A stretch of DNA of 64,000 nucleotides, taken from Paracentrotus lividus. Lineage: Eukaryota; Echinodermata; Echinoidea; Camarodonta; Echinidae. Of this stretch, positions 1 through 12,520 are shown one piece after another. The position numbers and the translations under genes were made by a program. Under the pieces are notes generated by a model. The model saw only the letters and a program-made list of their open reading frames with translations, was not told the DNA's origin and did not search any database. The DNA lies in the NCBI GenBank assembly GCA_940671915.1, contig CALNVZ010000174.1:77517473-77581472 (forward strand), written 5' to 3'. Numbering within the stretch: the first letter of the stretch is position 1; every line of letters begins with the position of its first letter.

Positions 1-102
1 AAACAGAAAAAGTAAATGGGAGCGTTCGCTTTGAGTAGAATGGTAGCGCCCTCTATCTCTTAAGTTTACAACTAGAATTGATATGAATATCGAAGTTCTT
101 AC

Positions 103-350
103 TTGTGGTAGCTGTCACAAGCTATGTCACCGGTATCACCGTTCTTCACCGTGCCTTCCTGATGGCTGAATGTATCCCAGTTACACACTCCCTTTCCATC
201 GTCCTTCCAAGCACCCTCAATCTGATACGACGATGTCGCCGAGCTCCAGGCGAAGTCGTCTGGGAATGTTCCATAGAGGAACCCATCTCTCTCGGGGTCG
301 TTGAATACCTCAGGGAACACGTACTCGGGTCTTGAATCGGTCGATGACAT
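103..350 (-). CDS. Glycoside hydrolase family 1 protein, N-terminal exon (partial)
   Basis: This exon encodes the start of a GH1 (beta-glucosidase / lactase-phlorizin hydrolase type) domain. Seen in sequence: [20 protein letters not shown], then [17 protein letters not shown] and [13 protein letters not shown], the conserved N-terminal strand and sugar-binding segment of GH1 enzymes. The frame opens at an ATG at 350 with an in-frame TAA 12 bases upstream and G at -3, so this may be the first coding exon. An internal exon with an acceptor in the same stretch is not excluded. It ends in phase 2 at a GTAAG donor (base 103), and the rest of the enzyme, including both catalytic glutamates, lies left of the window. 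No signal peptide is visible from this ATG, which would fit a cytosolic enzyme or a missing upstream exon. The gene lies on the same strand as the thrombospondin gene and downstream of it. Confidence 0.85.
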
Positions 351-376
351 GGCTCCTTTTTATCTCGTTGGAAATA

Positions 377-585
377 GACCGGTGGGAAAGTATAGTATGA
401 CCGGTGTAAAAGTATAGTATGACCGGTGTAAAAGTATAGTATGACCGGAGTAAAAGTATAGTATGACCGGTGTAAAAGGGTGGTATGACAGGTATAAAAA
501 GGTGGTTTGACCAATGTAAAAAGGTGGTATGACCGGTGTTATGGGTGGTATGACCAGTGTAAAAGGGTGGCAGTATGACGAGTGA
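377..585. repeat. Minisatellite, about 22-bp unit, roughly ten copies
   Basis: Head-to-tail units of the form TAGTATGACCGGTGTAAAAG. The 377-475 half is nearly uniform; the second half is more diverged (GGTGGTATGACC variants). It directly adjoins the 5' side of the GH1 exon, so it lies in that gene's promoter/5' UTR region or in an intron. The open frames crossing it are products of the repeat. Confidence 0.9.
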
Positions 586-1015
586 TATACGGATCACGCT
601 TCTCGATTCTCCGTCAGTTTCAACTGATGTTTGATCAGTCAGCTATCGCATGTTTAGAGGAGGTCATAATCTCATAGATCATAATAGAAGGTAAATAAAG
701 ATTCATTATACAGCACAAATATTATAATGTAGAGGTTATACTGACGGACTTTACTCCTTGAGCCCCTTGAATCAATTGATAGTGGTGGGCTAATGTTTCT
801 ACAGAGTGTTGTATGGGGCAAGTTGCCCTCCACCAAAATTTACAGGTTCTAAGCCATTTCGTGTCTTCCAGAAGTTCTCATTGGAGGAGGGCGTTTCGGT
901 CAGCGAGAATGGCGTCATCAAAATTCTAAATTTGGCGCACACTATACATGTATAACACTTATTAAAGAAAAATAATATGTGACCAGATAATAATATTGTT
1001 CACCCCTCCAAATCT
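586..1015. other. Intergenic sequence without recognised features
   Basis: AT-rich single-copy-looking DNA between the GH1 exon side and the CT-rich tract. I see no exon, RNA gene or clear repeat. Confidence 0.5.
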
Positions 1016-1292
1016 TTATACCCCTCTCCCTCTCTCTCTTTGTCTCTCTCTCTTTCTCTTTCTCTCTCTCTCTCTTTCTCTCTTTATCCCCACTTTCTCT
1101 CTCTCTTTCTCTCCTCATTGTTTACCCTCAATCTTTCCAACCTTACTCTTCATCTAATGATTTCACTTTGTCTGTTTCTCAAGTTCTCTCTTACAACAAT
1201 AATTTTCATTCTCTAGGCTACCTTTGTCTCTGATTTTTAATCGGAATCCCCATCTCTCTCTCTCTCTCCTTGTTTACCCCCTCTCTCTTTCT
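1016..1292. repeat. CT-rich simple-sequence tract
   Basis: Long runs of CTCTCT with TTTCTC interruptions, densest at 1024-1110 and 1253-1290. The tract resumes after the MITE at 1298-1597 (1598-1730), so the MITE appears to have inserted into a polypyrimidine region. Confidence 0.85.
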
Positions 1293-1297
1293 AATCT

Positions 1298-1597
1298 TAG
1301 GGGAGACCGGGGATGGAAGTTACAAAATTCACATTTTGGGCCAAATAATTCTAATGAAAAAACTCAGAGCTATTACAAATTTCAATTTTTGTCAAAAATT
1401 TACTTTGAACTGTAAAAAATGTTTTTTGTTGATTTACTTTTTAATAAAACAACAGAGAAACCTCACGACCGGCAGTTCATCACAGCTATGTGTAGGCTGT
1501 ATATAGATGCCAGTTAGCACATCCTCTCTAGTTTCAGCTTATCACACTGAGAACTGTAACAACTGACCCGTGTAACTTCCATCCCCGGTCTCCCCTA
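1298..1597. mobile_element. MITE with perfect 27-bp terminal inverted repeats
   Basis: The first 27 bases (starting TAGGGGAGACCGGGGATGG) and the last 27 bases (1571-1597) are exact reverse complements. The 300-bp interior has no coding potential. Both ends carry TA, compatible with a TA target duplication, but the target site is not proven. Perfect ends suggest a recent insertion. Confidence 0.85.
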
Positions 1598-3562
1598 CTC
1601 TCCATCTTACTCTCCTCATTTCCCCCCTGTTTCTCAATGTCTCTCTTACAACAATAATTCTCACTCTGTACCTTTGTCTCTGATTTTTACTCGGAATCCG
1701 CATCTCCCTCCATTCTCTCTCTTTTTCTGCATGCCTGATAAAATGGTAGTCTCATTGCCCTTTTTCGTTTCTAATTTTTGCTACAAATGGCTTTGAATAA
1801 ATAAATATATATATATATATATTACCCTTATGGTACATACAGCACGAGAGTATACATTAATTTTGTAATCTGCCATTTGGACTGACATTTCTTTCTATTT
1901 TTGTTATGTTGTTTAAAATTATCCCCATTTGTTATTGTTGCTTTAGTTACAGCAATTCATAATACCCATAAACTTTATAATTTATCATATTCCCTATCAA
2001 AATTTATACGTCACTCCACACGAAGACAGATCAAACATCGCAAAAGTCATCTTGGCTTAAAACTTACCGAGGTAAATATTTATTAATCTTTCCAATGTGA
2101 ACTTTCCATCATGCTCTTTAAAACAGCGAAATGATTTTGGCCTCCACTTTTTGAATCTCCTTTTTTTTTTAAATGAACAACTTCTGACTTGTTTGAGAAA
2201 TAACATTGGAAATTGATAAAAACTAGCAGCGTATTTTGACGGCAAAGATAATCTAAGAAAAAAAGGTTCCATTGAGCGCTCCATTTTACCGCAATAGCAG
2301 CATCCTAATAAATAAGGTGCACATTTTTTTACTCTCTGGACAAAATATGGGTGCTCATTTGGAACCCTGTTTACTTAGAGTGTACAAATACATCTTCAGT
2401 GCCGAACTCACAGCATCGCTTTATCAGCTTTATCATACTCAAATTGTATATTTTTAATTTATCCTACAAAATATATTTGATAGAAAACAAACGTGCTAGT
2501 TTGAGTGATTTACAAATACCATTAGCTTTAACGTGTAGTTATCGTGGCAAGAGCTTTACATAATATTGGCGATTAACAAAGAAATAATGAAAGAGATATT
2601 ACTTTCCAACAATAGATTTTTGGAGGTATATTATAATGTAAATTTCGCTGACCGAGAACGAATATTTAGCATTATCAATGGGAAGTTTGAAAAGTGTAGA
2701 ACAAAAATCTATTTTTTTAGAGTATAACATTGTGCCGTTATTATGAAACATGTTTAAGTTATTGAGTTTTTTATATAGAAATCAAGACTATAAGCATCAT
2801 TTTCAGAACATTAATGAAGAGGGTTAAGAATAATATTTTGACTGTGTATTTTTTACATAATACTCATTTAAAATAAAAGTTTTATTATATGTACAATAAG
2901 TAGCATTTTTATGATAAATTGTTTTACTTTACACATATAGAAACTATTTGATTACCTCAGGTAAAATAGTTTTGACGATAAATATTTACACTATGTCAAA
3001 TTATTTAGCGTATACATTTGAAATATTATGACATCAAACCCTAGTGACAAGATGAGACGCTACACAGCTCGACTTTAAATTAACTCGATAAATACCATTA
3101 CTGATTCATTATATGTTGACGAAAATTAGATCCTAAAAATGATAAGAAAATAATACCTTAATAATGTGTTCACTTTGATAATAGTTTGATTTTTAGGTTT
3201 ACTTTTCACTAAAAAATCTAGTGAAATTTGCAACTATAAAACAATTATAAATATTCATTCATTATTATGTTTCAACATATAATTTATTGAATCTGTCCGT
3301 CCTCCGCAAAAAAAAAGAAAAAAAAAAGAAAGAAAAAAAAGAAGATATATAAACGTATGCCAGTAATAATGTAAAAGTTAGATTTATACATTTAAAATAC
3401 TTGTCATAAACTTGTTATTATTCTAGATATTCAATCAATGTTTATCTTAGTAAAGTACAGAAAAGCGTCATGAACGACAAAGTTATCAACTCGTTCATAA
3501 CTTTACAAAAGAGTACAAATAAGCCAATCTACCTGCTAGAAGCATAAACGCATGCACATCTC
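1598..3562. other. Intergenic AT-rich DNA
   Basis: Pyrimidine-rich DNA to about 1730, an (AT)n run at 1806-1821, then AT-rich sequence without recognisable exons. There is an A-rich AAAG tract at 3308-3343. Part of the high-coordinate end could belong to a long thrombospondin 3' UTR. Confidence 0.45.
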
Positions 3563-3616
3563 ACCACCATCATCATCATCACCATCATCATTGTCATCAT
3601 CATCCCCATCATCACA
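3563..3616. repeat. CAT/CAC trinucleotide microsatellite
   Basis: Interrupted (CAT)n with CAC and CCC variants. It is about 1 kb beyond the thrombospondin stop codon in the transcribed direction, so it would lie in the 3' UTR only if that UTR is long. Confidence 0.85.
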
Positions 3617-4404
3617 TACATAAACACAGTCACTATAGTTTGGCACACACATACAAAATACACAGACACGTCATTGCATAAATTCAGTTGCCTTGCTTTA
3701 CGTTAATTTTTAGTCTTACATACACCATAAATAGTAAAACAAATATAATCACGACAATCAAATATCATTCTGATTGACATAGAAACCATCCGGGAGTTTA
3801 TTTATATTTTGTTCTGTACATTTACCAGTTGTACATTTATTGTCAAAACAGGGTCTTAATACCGCTGTGTGTCGGTAATATTGCTTACTGTGTAGACTTA
3901 GAAAAGCGAAACAATCATTAATTAAGGCCATGCATAATCAGTCTGTACATAAGTTAAAATACACCATTAGTATTTGAATATAATGATTCAAGTGAACATC
4001 AATAATATAACTGGTCACACGTTAATGTGACCCGAACGAAAAAGAAGAGGCGTACCAAATACTGTCAAGTGCGTAGTCATGGTAACAAACATCCTATCAA
4101 GTCAGTCAGGAATTTATATTTTATCTTTTTAGCGTCGTCAACCTTACTTCGACAAATTCTTGCTTAAAAGGAAGAGTCGTCTGCTTCTTTAAATCATCTT
4201 GTACTCGTTCTTCTGATGTAGATGCGCTTTCCTTAGTGAGACCAGTCTTCCGTAGTTATCTGCTCTACTCTCCTCGATCAATTCCACACTTTGTCCATCA
4301 AATCCTCTAATAATCGCTTTCAGTACTCTTTATATCGCAATAACCATCTTCACCAAATAGTTGGTCTTCACATCTGCAGATCTGATCTGTCAGCCATGTT
4401 ATTT

Positions 4405-4417
4405 TTTATTTTTTATT
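4405..4417 (-). promoter_or_regulatory. Candidate polyadenylation signals for the thrombospondin gene
   Basis: Two AATAAA hexamers on the minus strand (4417-4412 and 4410-4405) lie about 195 bases after the stop codon. Other AATAAA hexamers occur further on, for example near 3800 and 3285. The true 3' end cannot be fixed from sequence alone. Confidence 0.35.
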
Positions 4418-4609
4418 TCTACACTTGCTCGTTCTGTTTTAGCACACACCGCCGATATTTTCTCATTTCATAATCGTCCTCCAGCGATAAAATCCCGACA
4501 ATGAATACATAATAATTATCAGTGTAAAGGAAGGGATAAGTTCCTCTCAGATATCTCTTTCAGATTCCAACTGGGAGTAGAAGTCAGTTCCTTGGGTGTC
4601 CGTTACTTT

Positions 4610-4617
4610 TTAGTAAT
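4610..4617 (-). CDS. THBS1: Thrombospondin terminal coding exon (Asp-Tyr-stop) and 3' UTR start
   Basis: A strong acceptor (long pyrimidine stretch ending TTTCAG) precedes 4617. The split codon from the previous exon (G) plus AT gives Asp, followed by TAC (Tyr) and TAA. The result YRCLADY matches the short tail of vertebrate thrombospondins, in which the last exon also supplies only a couple of residues after the final Cys. The 3' UTR continues to lower coordinates for an unknown length. Confidence 0.8.
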
Positions 4618-7600
4618 CTGAAAGAGGAAAACAAACAAAAATTGTATACCGTGGTTATAAAGGTACTAAAGTAATTGCAAAAGAAGAATTCTGAAATGAC
4701 GACAAATGCGTCAATACTAATTTATCTTAAACCACCATGAATTATGATCAAAAACATGCCGAAAATTTATTCCATTTGGAAATTATTAGGATGCTTATAA
4801 CTTTTGTAGAGATAATAAACAACTTCATAAAACAATTTTGAAACGAACATTTAAGTATCCCAGTGTATTGTTCGATGCACTTTGAACGACAAATGACTAT
4901 TTCACTTTACATAGGCAAATTTTTGATTATATTTTTGAGCGTTTATATTTTGGATTTCATGCTTTAATCGAACACATTATAGACCTTATGCATATGACGT
5001 CATAATCTCATACCGCCCTCCCTCAGAGGATATAGGAATACGCGTAAACGGAGTTGTCAGAGATGCGCTAGCTGCAGATCACAAACGCGTACAAGGAAAT
5101 GGCCTCAGCCTCTTAGATGGCGGCACGATGACGTCAATGCATACTGTCTATTGAAAATGGCGGCTATTATAGTTACCTGCTAGACATCTGTATTCCATGT
5201 CAGAGAAGAAGACCATTTCCTGAGAGAAGCAATAGAGTCCCAACCGTCCTCCTCGTAACGTCGAATCGTAGAGGGGGCCAGAGTCTGCCAGCACATGACT
5301 ACCCTCCCATGCCGTCACCCTATAAAAGAAAAGAAAATTCTTATTATTTAAAGCAACAAAAACAAAAACAAACAGAAAAGGTAAACAAAACCTATTCATG
5401 AAACCAAACAAACTGAATTAGAAAATTATGAGAGAGACGCATATCCACACACCATCTAATAGCCGACGAAAAATGTGCCATTGGTGACTATACTGATTGA
5501 CGCCTTGTAATTCTCCCTTGAGTTATTGAGTTGTGGCTTTGAATCTGCTTATCCCAATTCTTGGACAATATTTCCTTTTCTATTGTTATTTTGAGAACAG
5601 ACCTACCCCCACTCTTGAATATGAATATAATATATATTTGCATTTAAGTAATTAAAACATGTCTCTGGTTGCCCCTTTGCATTTCTTTGCATTTTTACTT
5701 TTACCATGCTCATGAAATGAAAGTACGCCAGCTAGCGACGGATGCAAATTACGTTCGGGCTCCTACACCTATTTCTTTAGATTCAGCTATTGTCTTGTAT
5801 ATAGAGTCATATTGGAGACAAATTCATCAATAAAGACTGAAAAACATTAATTGATTTTCAAAAAATTATATCAATATTCAAGGTAAACAAATTTATGAAA
5901 TCACTTGATAAAGGCAATAGGAAAAAGAAAAAGAAAAACAAACAACTCCCCCCCCCCGAAATAAAGAAGAAATATTGATCAGAGCAATTCTTTTCAACAA
6001 TTATTTATGGCTAGACGCCCGCCAGTGACACAAAGAATTATAGACCAGGAAATAAAGCTATTTTAGAATGGTTTGCAATGATTTCTTTCAACATGATATC
6101 ACATAGTCCGACATGGGCATTTTCATGTCATGCGGGCATGGTGCTGAAGCGTTACGCTAAGTTCCCCATGTCTCCACGTAATTTCAGCTCCCCTATAGCT
6201 ATCGGCTCTTCCTGTCTTCCATAAAGCTATTGTCTGCGGGAAATCCTTACCCACTTATAACAACAACCTTCAAGGTAATGAGAGACAGGAAGGGGGAGGG
6301 GAAAGGGGAGGGGAAGGGGAATGATTCGCTCAGTCTGTGACAAACATCGACAATTGACGAACAATTACCCGAGTATGTATAAACATGCATACATAAATAA
6401 AATTAACGATCTCGTTACTTTCCTCAACCCATTTCAATTAAAATACATAATAAAAACAAAATACCTAATAAAAACAAAATAAAATACCTAATAAAAACAA
6501 AATCTTATATGTTCACTCCAGAAGAAGAAGAAAAAAAATCTCCCGAATGAAGTCTACTTTCCAACTTATTTCAGTTTATGCTATTAGTGGTATTTTTAAA
6601 TTTTTTTTTCATTGTTTGGTGTGCCAAGGCAAGACAAAGATTTTTGCTGATGAAATTGTTTGGTGGTCTTCAAACCTGTCCTAATTAAAGATAATGTAAG
6701 TCGTGGTGGGTATGCCCAGACAAGTTACTAAGAAGATGGTCATGTCAAAATTCGATTAATACCTTGCCAAACTACCAAAATCATGAGTGCTGTAGCTGGG
6801 ATTCGAACCCATAACCTGACTACTATCAGAATGGTATACTTACTGCATGAATCCATCAATAGGTCTATGTGTGACTGTCCACCTGTAAGCAGTAAAGTCT
6901 TTCCATCCAATCTTGTTCGGATCACTCCAGATCAACTTGACCTAGAAAAATACACAGACACAAAAATAATCTAATGATTTGTCAAATTTAGATGATATTA
7001 TCATTTTTTAAAAATTAATAATCATAAAGTAGAAGTATTTTGAATTCAGTAATACAATGTAGTGAGAAGCAATATATTAACACGATAAAGAGTAGGTTAA
7101 AAAAATTTCATGATCTCAATAAGCTATTTTGACACTTTGGCCTATATCATCTAATGCTATTAAGCCTAATCTTCCTCCCTTTGGCTGAAAGTGATTTTTG
7201 GATCGACTTCCAAGTGGATCTGATTGGAAATCTATTAAGCCGCCCTCATTCGGAGAGGGAAATCCTCAACATCCTATAGCCCTCTTATTAGGATTCGACT
7301 GGACATCCTATGCATCCCCTGTGGATTGCTCTGGACGCCCGATACATCCCTTATGGATTGCTTGGACACCCTGTACCGCAAGCGATACATCCCTAATGAA
7401 TTAACACGGACTCCCTACTGGCACCCCACCTCCTATCCTGGTTACCGGCTACCAACAAACCCATTGGTTAGTTTCTAAGGGGTGGGGTATCATCTGGCAC
7501 CCCCTTCCCGCTCATCATGCTCATCAAAACTCTTTGCGTGATTTTATACTGGGTTATCCGAACCACGGAAATTCCTTATTTGATACGCCTAACTTGCCCC

Positions 7601-10600
7601 AGTTTCCCTCCCTATCAATTATCATTAAACTCTTTTCCCACTGTCTATTTAAAATCTTCTTTGAGAAATTGCTATACCCATTCAATTTTCTAACAAGTGC
7701 GTTTTTTTTTTAATCTCAAAAGGAAAAGTTGCAGTTATTTAGATTGGCAAGTTCGACCATAAAAATAAAAGTGTTTCATATCTAAGTACCAAATCAAATA
7801 ACATTTTCACAAAATATTTTTTCAATCTGTAAAACTTTGATTTAAATGCCACACTATATAATTTTCATAAAGTCTTCAATCATTGACAATTTGAAACAAT
7901 AAGAGAAAATAAAGAATATACACATCGATTTTTATCGAAAAAGGTGTTCACGGCAATCATTTATATTCATAGCGAGTGTTTTGTTGATACAGCATGTATG
8001 GAATGTAAGCTTTGAATGTGAAATAAATCTTCTTGATAGAGGCAGAAAAAAAAGTACAGAGCGAGTCACAAAAAGAATGTCCCATCATTTTGAAGTCGTA
8101 TCGTTTAAAGTATGAACATCTATGGGGTGTACCACAAAGACTTACGATTGATAAAATGTTACGATTTATTTTTTTTCTCTGTAGCCTCATCATGCACAGG
8201 ATGCTCCAAAGTTCATGATCTTATTCCTAACTCTAGCCCTAACCCTACTCTTAATCATATCCAAATCCTAATCTATGACTGTACCTGGTTTCCAAATGAG
8301 GCTACCGAGAAAAAATCAATCGTAACTTTTAATCAATCGTAAGTCTTTGTGTTACAGGGCACTAATCTTGGTTTCACAAAATGTCTTAGTAGAGTATTAC
8401 TGCCAGCATACTTTTCATTTTGATATTGCAAAATTGAGATTTTGCAGTCTTTTTAAGATTGTAGGTTATAAAGTCATGCATGTAAAGATCAAAGTGAAAA
8501 GGGTATCAAAGCATGCTGGAAAGATCGTTAAGCACAAGAGATCAGTTGTCCACACAAGACAATTTCAAAGTGACTGAACATTTTTTTCTGACTCACTCTG
8601 TATATCTAATGCCAAGTTTGTATAATTTTTTACACCACATGATGACATTTGAAAATTTGAACTTTGCTTTTTCCTTTAACTTATCGATGCATTTTGCATC
8701 TTACAGAAAAGCTTGTGAACTTGAATATTGCCCCAAATAAAAAAAGAAACGAATCCCCAAGGTACGTATTATTTTCTTTTTTAAGACCACAGAGGAAATT
8801 AAGTTAGGATAAAGTTTCAAAATCGTACGCAAATGTTTCGATTTCCGATCTGATTTCTTGGATGAATGAGAAAGGGAGGACAAAAAAGGACAAGGGTATA
8901 AAGCGACCTTCAAGGGTGACACGACAACTTTTGGACCAAAAATGACTAAGACCCAAGAGAATGGTTTTTCAACTTCCGGTTTGGCTTTGAGAAGAAAAGG
9001 AAGGAATATTGACCTTGGAAGTTTGCCATCCTCCCCACCCCCCCAAAAAAAAGGTTTCTAGGGTCAGTACATGCGATTTCGTTCAATGAATATCGAGAAT
9101 GTTCTTTGAAATAATTTGGTTCCAGTAATATTAACAAGTATCAAGCAAACGACAATCAATTTGAAGAAAAATAATATCGACACTTGTATATCATATATTG
9201 TCAGCAAATAACAGAATCTAATTAAGAATGATCAGTTCATACATACATGCAATAACACCATACCCCAGATTGTGCAAAAAAAAGAAATAATGAGCTTCGG
9301 TCAAATACATTTGACATAATGATTTTTACCTGGTTTTCTGTATCTCCAGTATGCCACATAGCGTTTCTCAAATACTCTCCTGGGCCAGTTGTGGAGTTGA
9401 TCAGCTAAAAATTGAAATGAAATAAACATAATTATTTGTATAGTGCTCTTGCAGAATTCCAAACTATGGAAATAGCTTTTAAAAATGGACGAAGGAATCA
9501 ACAACGAGCCCATTCACTAACTATTTTCGTCACTGTAATATTTTGGTATGTCTCAGGGGGTGTTCTCACCAATTCGTTCGCAAAGTTACGAGTGACTTAA
9601 TAGTAATATCATTCATAATCATTTAGGACAAGAACTGATCACCAGTAGTTCGTAAAGATTTTCGTAAGTTATGAATGACCTGATGAAACATCAAGGTAGG
9701 TATTAGGTAGTACGTTGAGAATGTAAAGGCCACTGAACACCTTATGATCTGACTGGCTCACGACTACTGACTTTGGATTCGAATTAAAACAGTGCGTGCA
9801 ACATATAAGAGCTTTGTTATTTCAGTTCCAAAGTTGTGGTGGTCTTAAGAGCTCCAATTCGTCAAAGCTCAAAATTTGATTGTCCAGAAAGGCAATTGTT
9901 TTTGCCCAACTGATCTTGGGCCCGGCAGCCACTGAGTAGCGCCAGATCGACATTGCTCTATCCCTAGCTGCAACTCCCATCTGTTAACGTCTTTTTGTAT
10001 GACGTGGTCTGGGTCCGACCCCAAACCTCCCGATCATGAGCCGAGAATGAATTTTTTTTTATCTTCACCTTGAGTTGAAGTCCTGCAGATGCTTCAGCAG
10101 GGCTTGGATCGGGCTGCCAGTACTTCTGGGTAACCTGTTTCCACATGACGGCATAAAAGCGGTGGTTGGATTGGTAGCCGAAGACAAACCCAGCATAATC
10201 GTCATCTTTAGCAGTATTCACGTAAAAGGTACCACTGAACTCCACGCTCTCAAATTCGTCATATCCTACGGGTGAAACATATATTTTGGAATTTTTCATT
10301 TAGATTGATAGTAATGACATAGAATTATGCTCAGTGTACTCATTATAATTGCTTTCAGAACGCTCAACTTGTGGGGTGACGATTTAAAAAAAATGCTACA
10401 CGAAAGTCGAATACATACTCGATTGGTTGTGCTTCTGCACATAATGAATATGCATTCAAATGCTTTTAACTTGAACTTATCATTTGAACAAAATTGGCCG
10501 TGATATTGAATATCAATCCTCATTGTGAACATATATCATGGCAAACAAACTGCGAACTTTTCAAATGTCAGTATTTTTTGATCAACCAGTTCATTGACAT

Positions 10601-12476
10601 CACGGCAGAGATTGGTCAGAAGTTCTGTTCCTATAATTTCAGGTGTTAAGTCATCTGCTTCTGCGGTTTGACTGTAAATCCTGTTTTTCATTTTATTTCA
10701 GGAAACCATAAGGAAAACCAACCATAGCATATCAATTGGATGCTTACATGGTCAATTTGTAACCCAGATTATTATCATATCCCGATTATGATGTCAAGTC
10801 TCTTTCAATCACAATTTCGTATAAAGATTGATTTTGTGGCTGTGCCAAACTAGCCATTTGAGTGAGTTTCCTTCCTCGCATCTTCCATATGTTATTTGGA
10901 GCTGACTGACTACACTATGGCAAAAAAAAAAACCGTCTAAAAGCTGTTTCATATTATGTATGCGACTATGATTTGGGAATGAATCAGAATGTATTTGTAG
11001 AGCGCTCGTCTCACATAAAGTGAAGTTCTATATCGTTAGATATCTTTGGTAGAGTAGAAGAGCGGAGAAGAAAGAGGAGGAACGAATGAGGGGATGAGAA
11101 ATGTAATGAAGAGGAGGATGATTTCAGAATGAGGAGGAGGAGATGACATGGATATGGGTTGGTGAAATGATTAGGAGAAGGAAATCAGGAATAAGGATAA
11201 TGGAGAAGGATTTAAAAAGTACGGGAAAGAGTAGGGAATGGCAACGAGAGTTGGAGGAAGATCAAAGGACCAGTAGGAGGAAAACAATTTCGAGAATAAG
11301 GCGGAGGATCAGAGAGAAACTATAACTAACCGACAGCTAGTCCTGGATCACTGTTGATAGTCTGTACCAGCTCTAGACCGTGATTCCTGACCATCCAGTT
11401 GGGCTCCAGTTGAGATGCTCCTGAAGGATCCATAGGGACCATCTGGAAAGCTGACAGATCAGTTCTCTGGATCATAGCATTCTCCGGGCAGGCATCCATG
11501 ATGTCAGCAACACCATCACCATCAAAGTCAGACTCACAGGCATCACCTCGTCCATTCTCTGTAACACAAACAATGTTAAAGTCCGGCGGGAATAGAGATT
11601 ATGAGTTTGAAATACGAGAAAAGACTTGAACTTGAAGAGATTGAATTTGTGTTCTTTTTGCAGTCTGTAATGTTCTAAGGGCTTCTTGATATACCATTGA
11701 GCTACAAAACTTTATAGCTCCATGATGATCAATTATTATTGTTGTCAAATTATGGTAGGTAGAACTTTGTAGAGGCACTTGGTACGCGACTTGAACTTGG
11801 TTGACATAATATGATTTATTCGCCAAAGATTCCTTCCAAAATATTAGATCAAGACGAGTAATATTCCTCATTATGTTCTTGGGTCATCATAGAAATATAT
11901 TGTCGAATAAATAAGGTTTTATGACCTGAAATTAAACAAAAACAATTACTTTGGACAACAAACCAGCAACATTAGATCGAAAAGATCTCACAACATTTAT
12001 TTTTAAAAAATGACTAAGAAACAAAAATGGTTTATTCTATTTTTGGCAATGCTCAGGGGCACTATTTCCAAATCACATTACATGAAATGGATTTTAAATC
12101 AAATTCGCATTCGCAATCAAGGTTGTATTATTCAAGCTCATCGATGGAGTCAACTTACCATCGGTGTCGTTCTGACTAGGATTGAAGATCAGACGACAGT
12201 TATCATCGTGATCTTGCACGCCGTCATTGTCGTCATCGGGATCGCAAGCATCGCCTGTTGATGAAGACACAAATATTTAGATTTTACATCGATACATAAT
12301 AATAATAAGTTGAAAGAAGAAGAAGAAAAAGAAGAAGGAGATAAAAATCCAAATAGAGTTCTTATCAAACAGAAATTTTCAGTCTTAACTTTTATTTCAG
12401 ATTTTTCATTTCAGATTTCAGATGCAATCTAAAGTTTTATCAAAATGGAGTAAAGTTGATAACGGAGACATGCCCG

Positions 12477-12520
<44 letters not shown>

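Noticed and set aside
377-585. CRISPR-like regular repeats
   Set aside because: Units are contiguous with no unique spacers, lie in an intron-rich eukaryotic sequence and have no cas genes nearby; this is a minisatellite.
6740-6843. Functional tRNA gene
   Set aside because: Only the B-box/T-arm part is convincing; no complete cloverleaf or acceptor stem pairing is seen.
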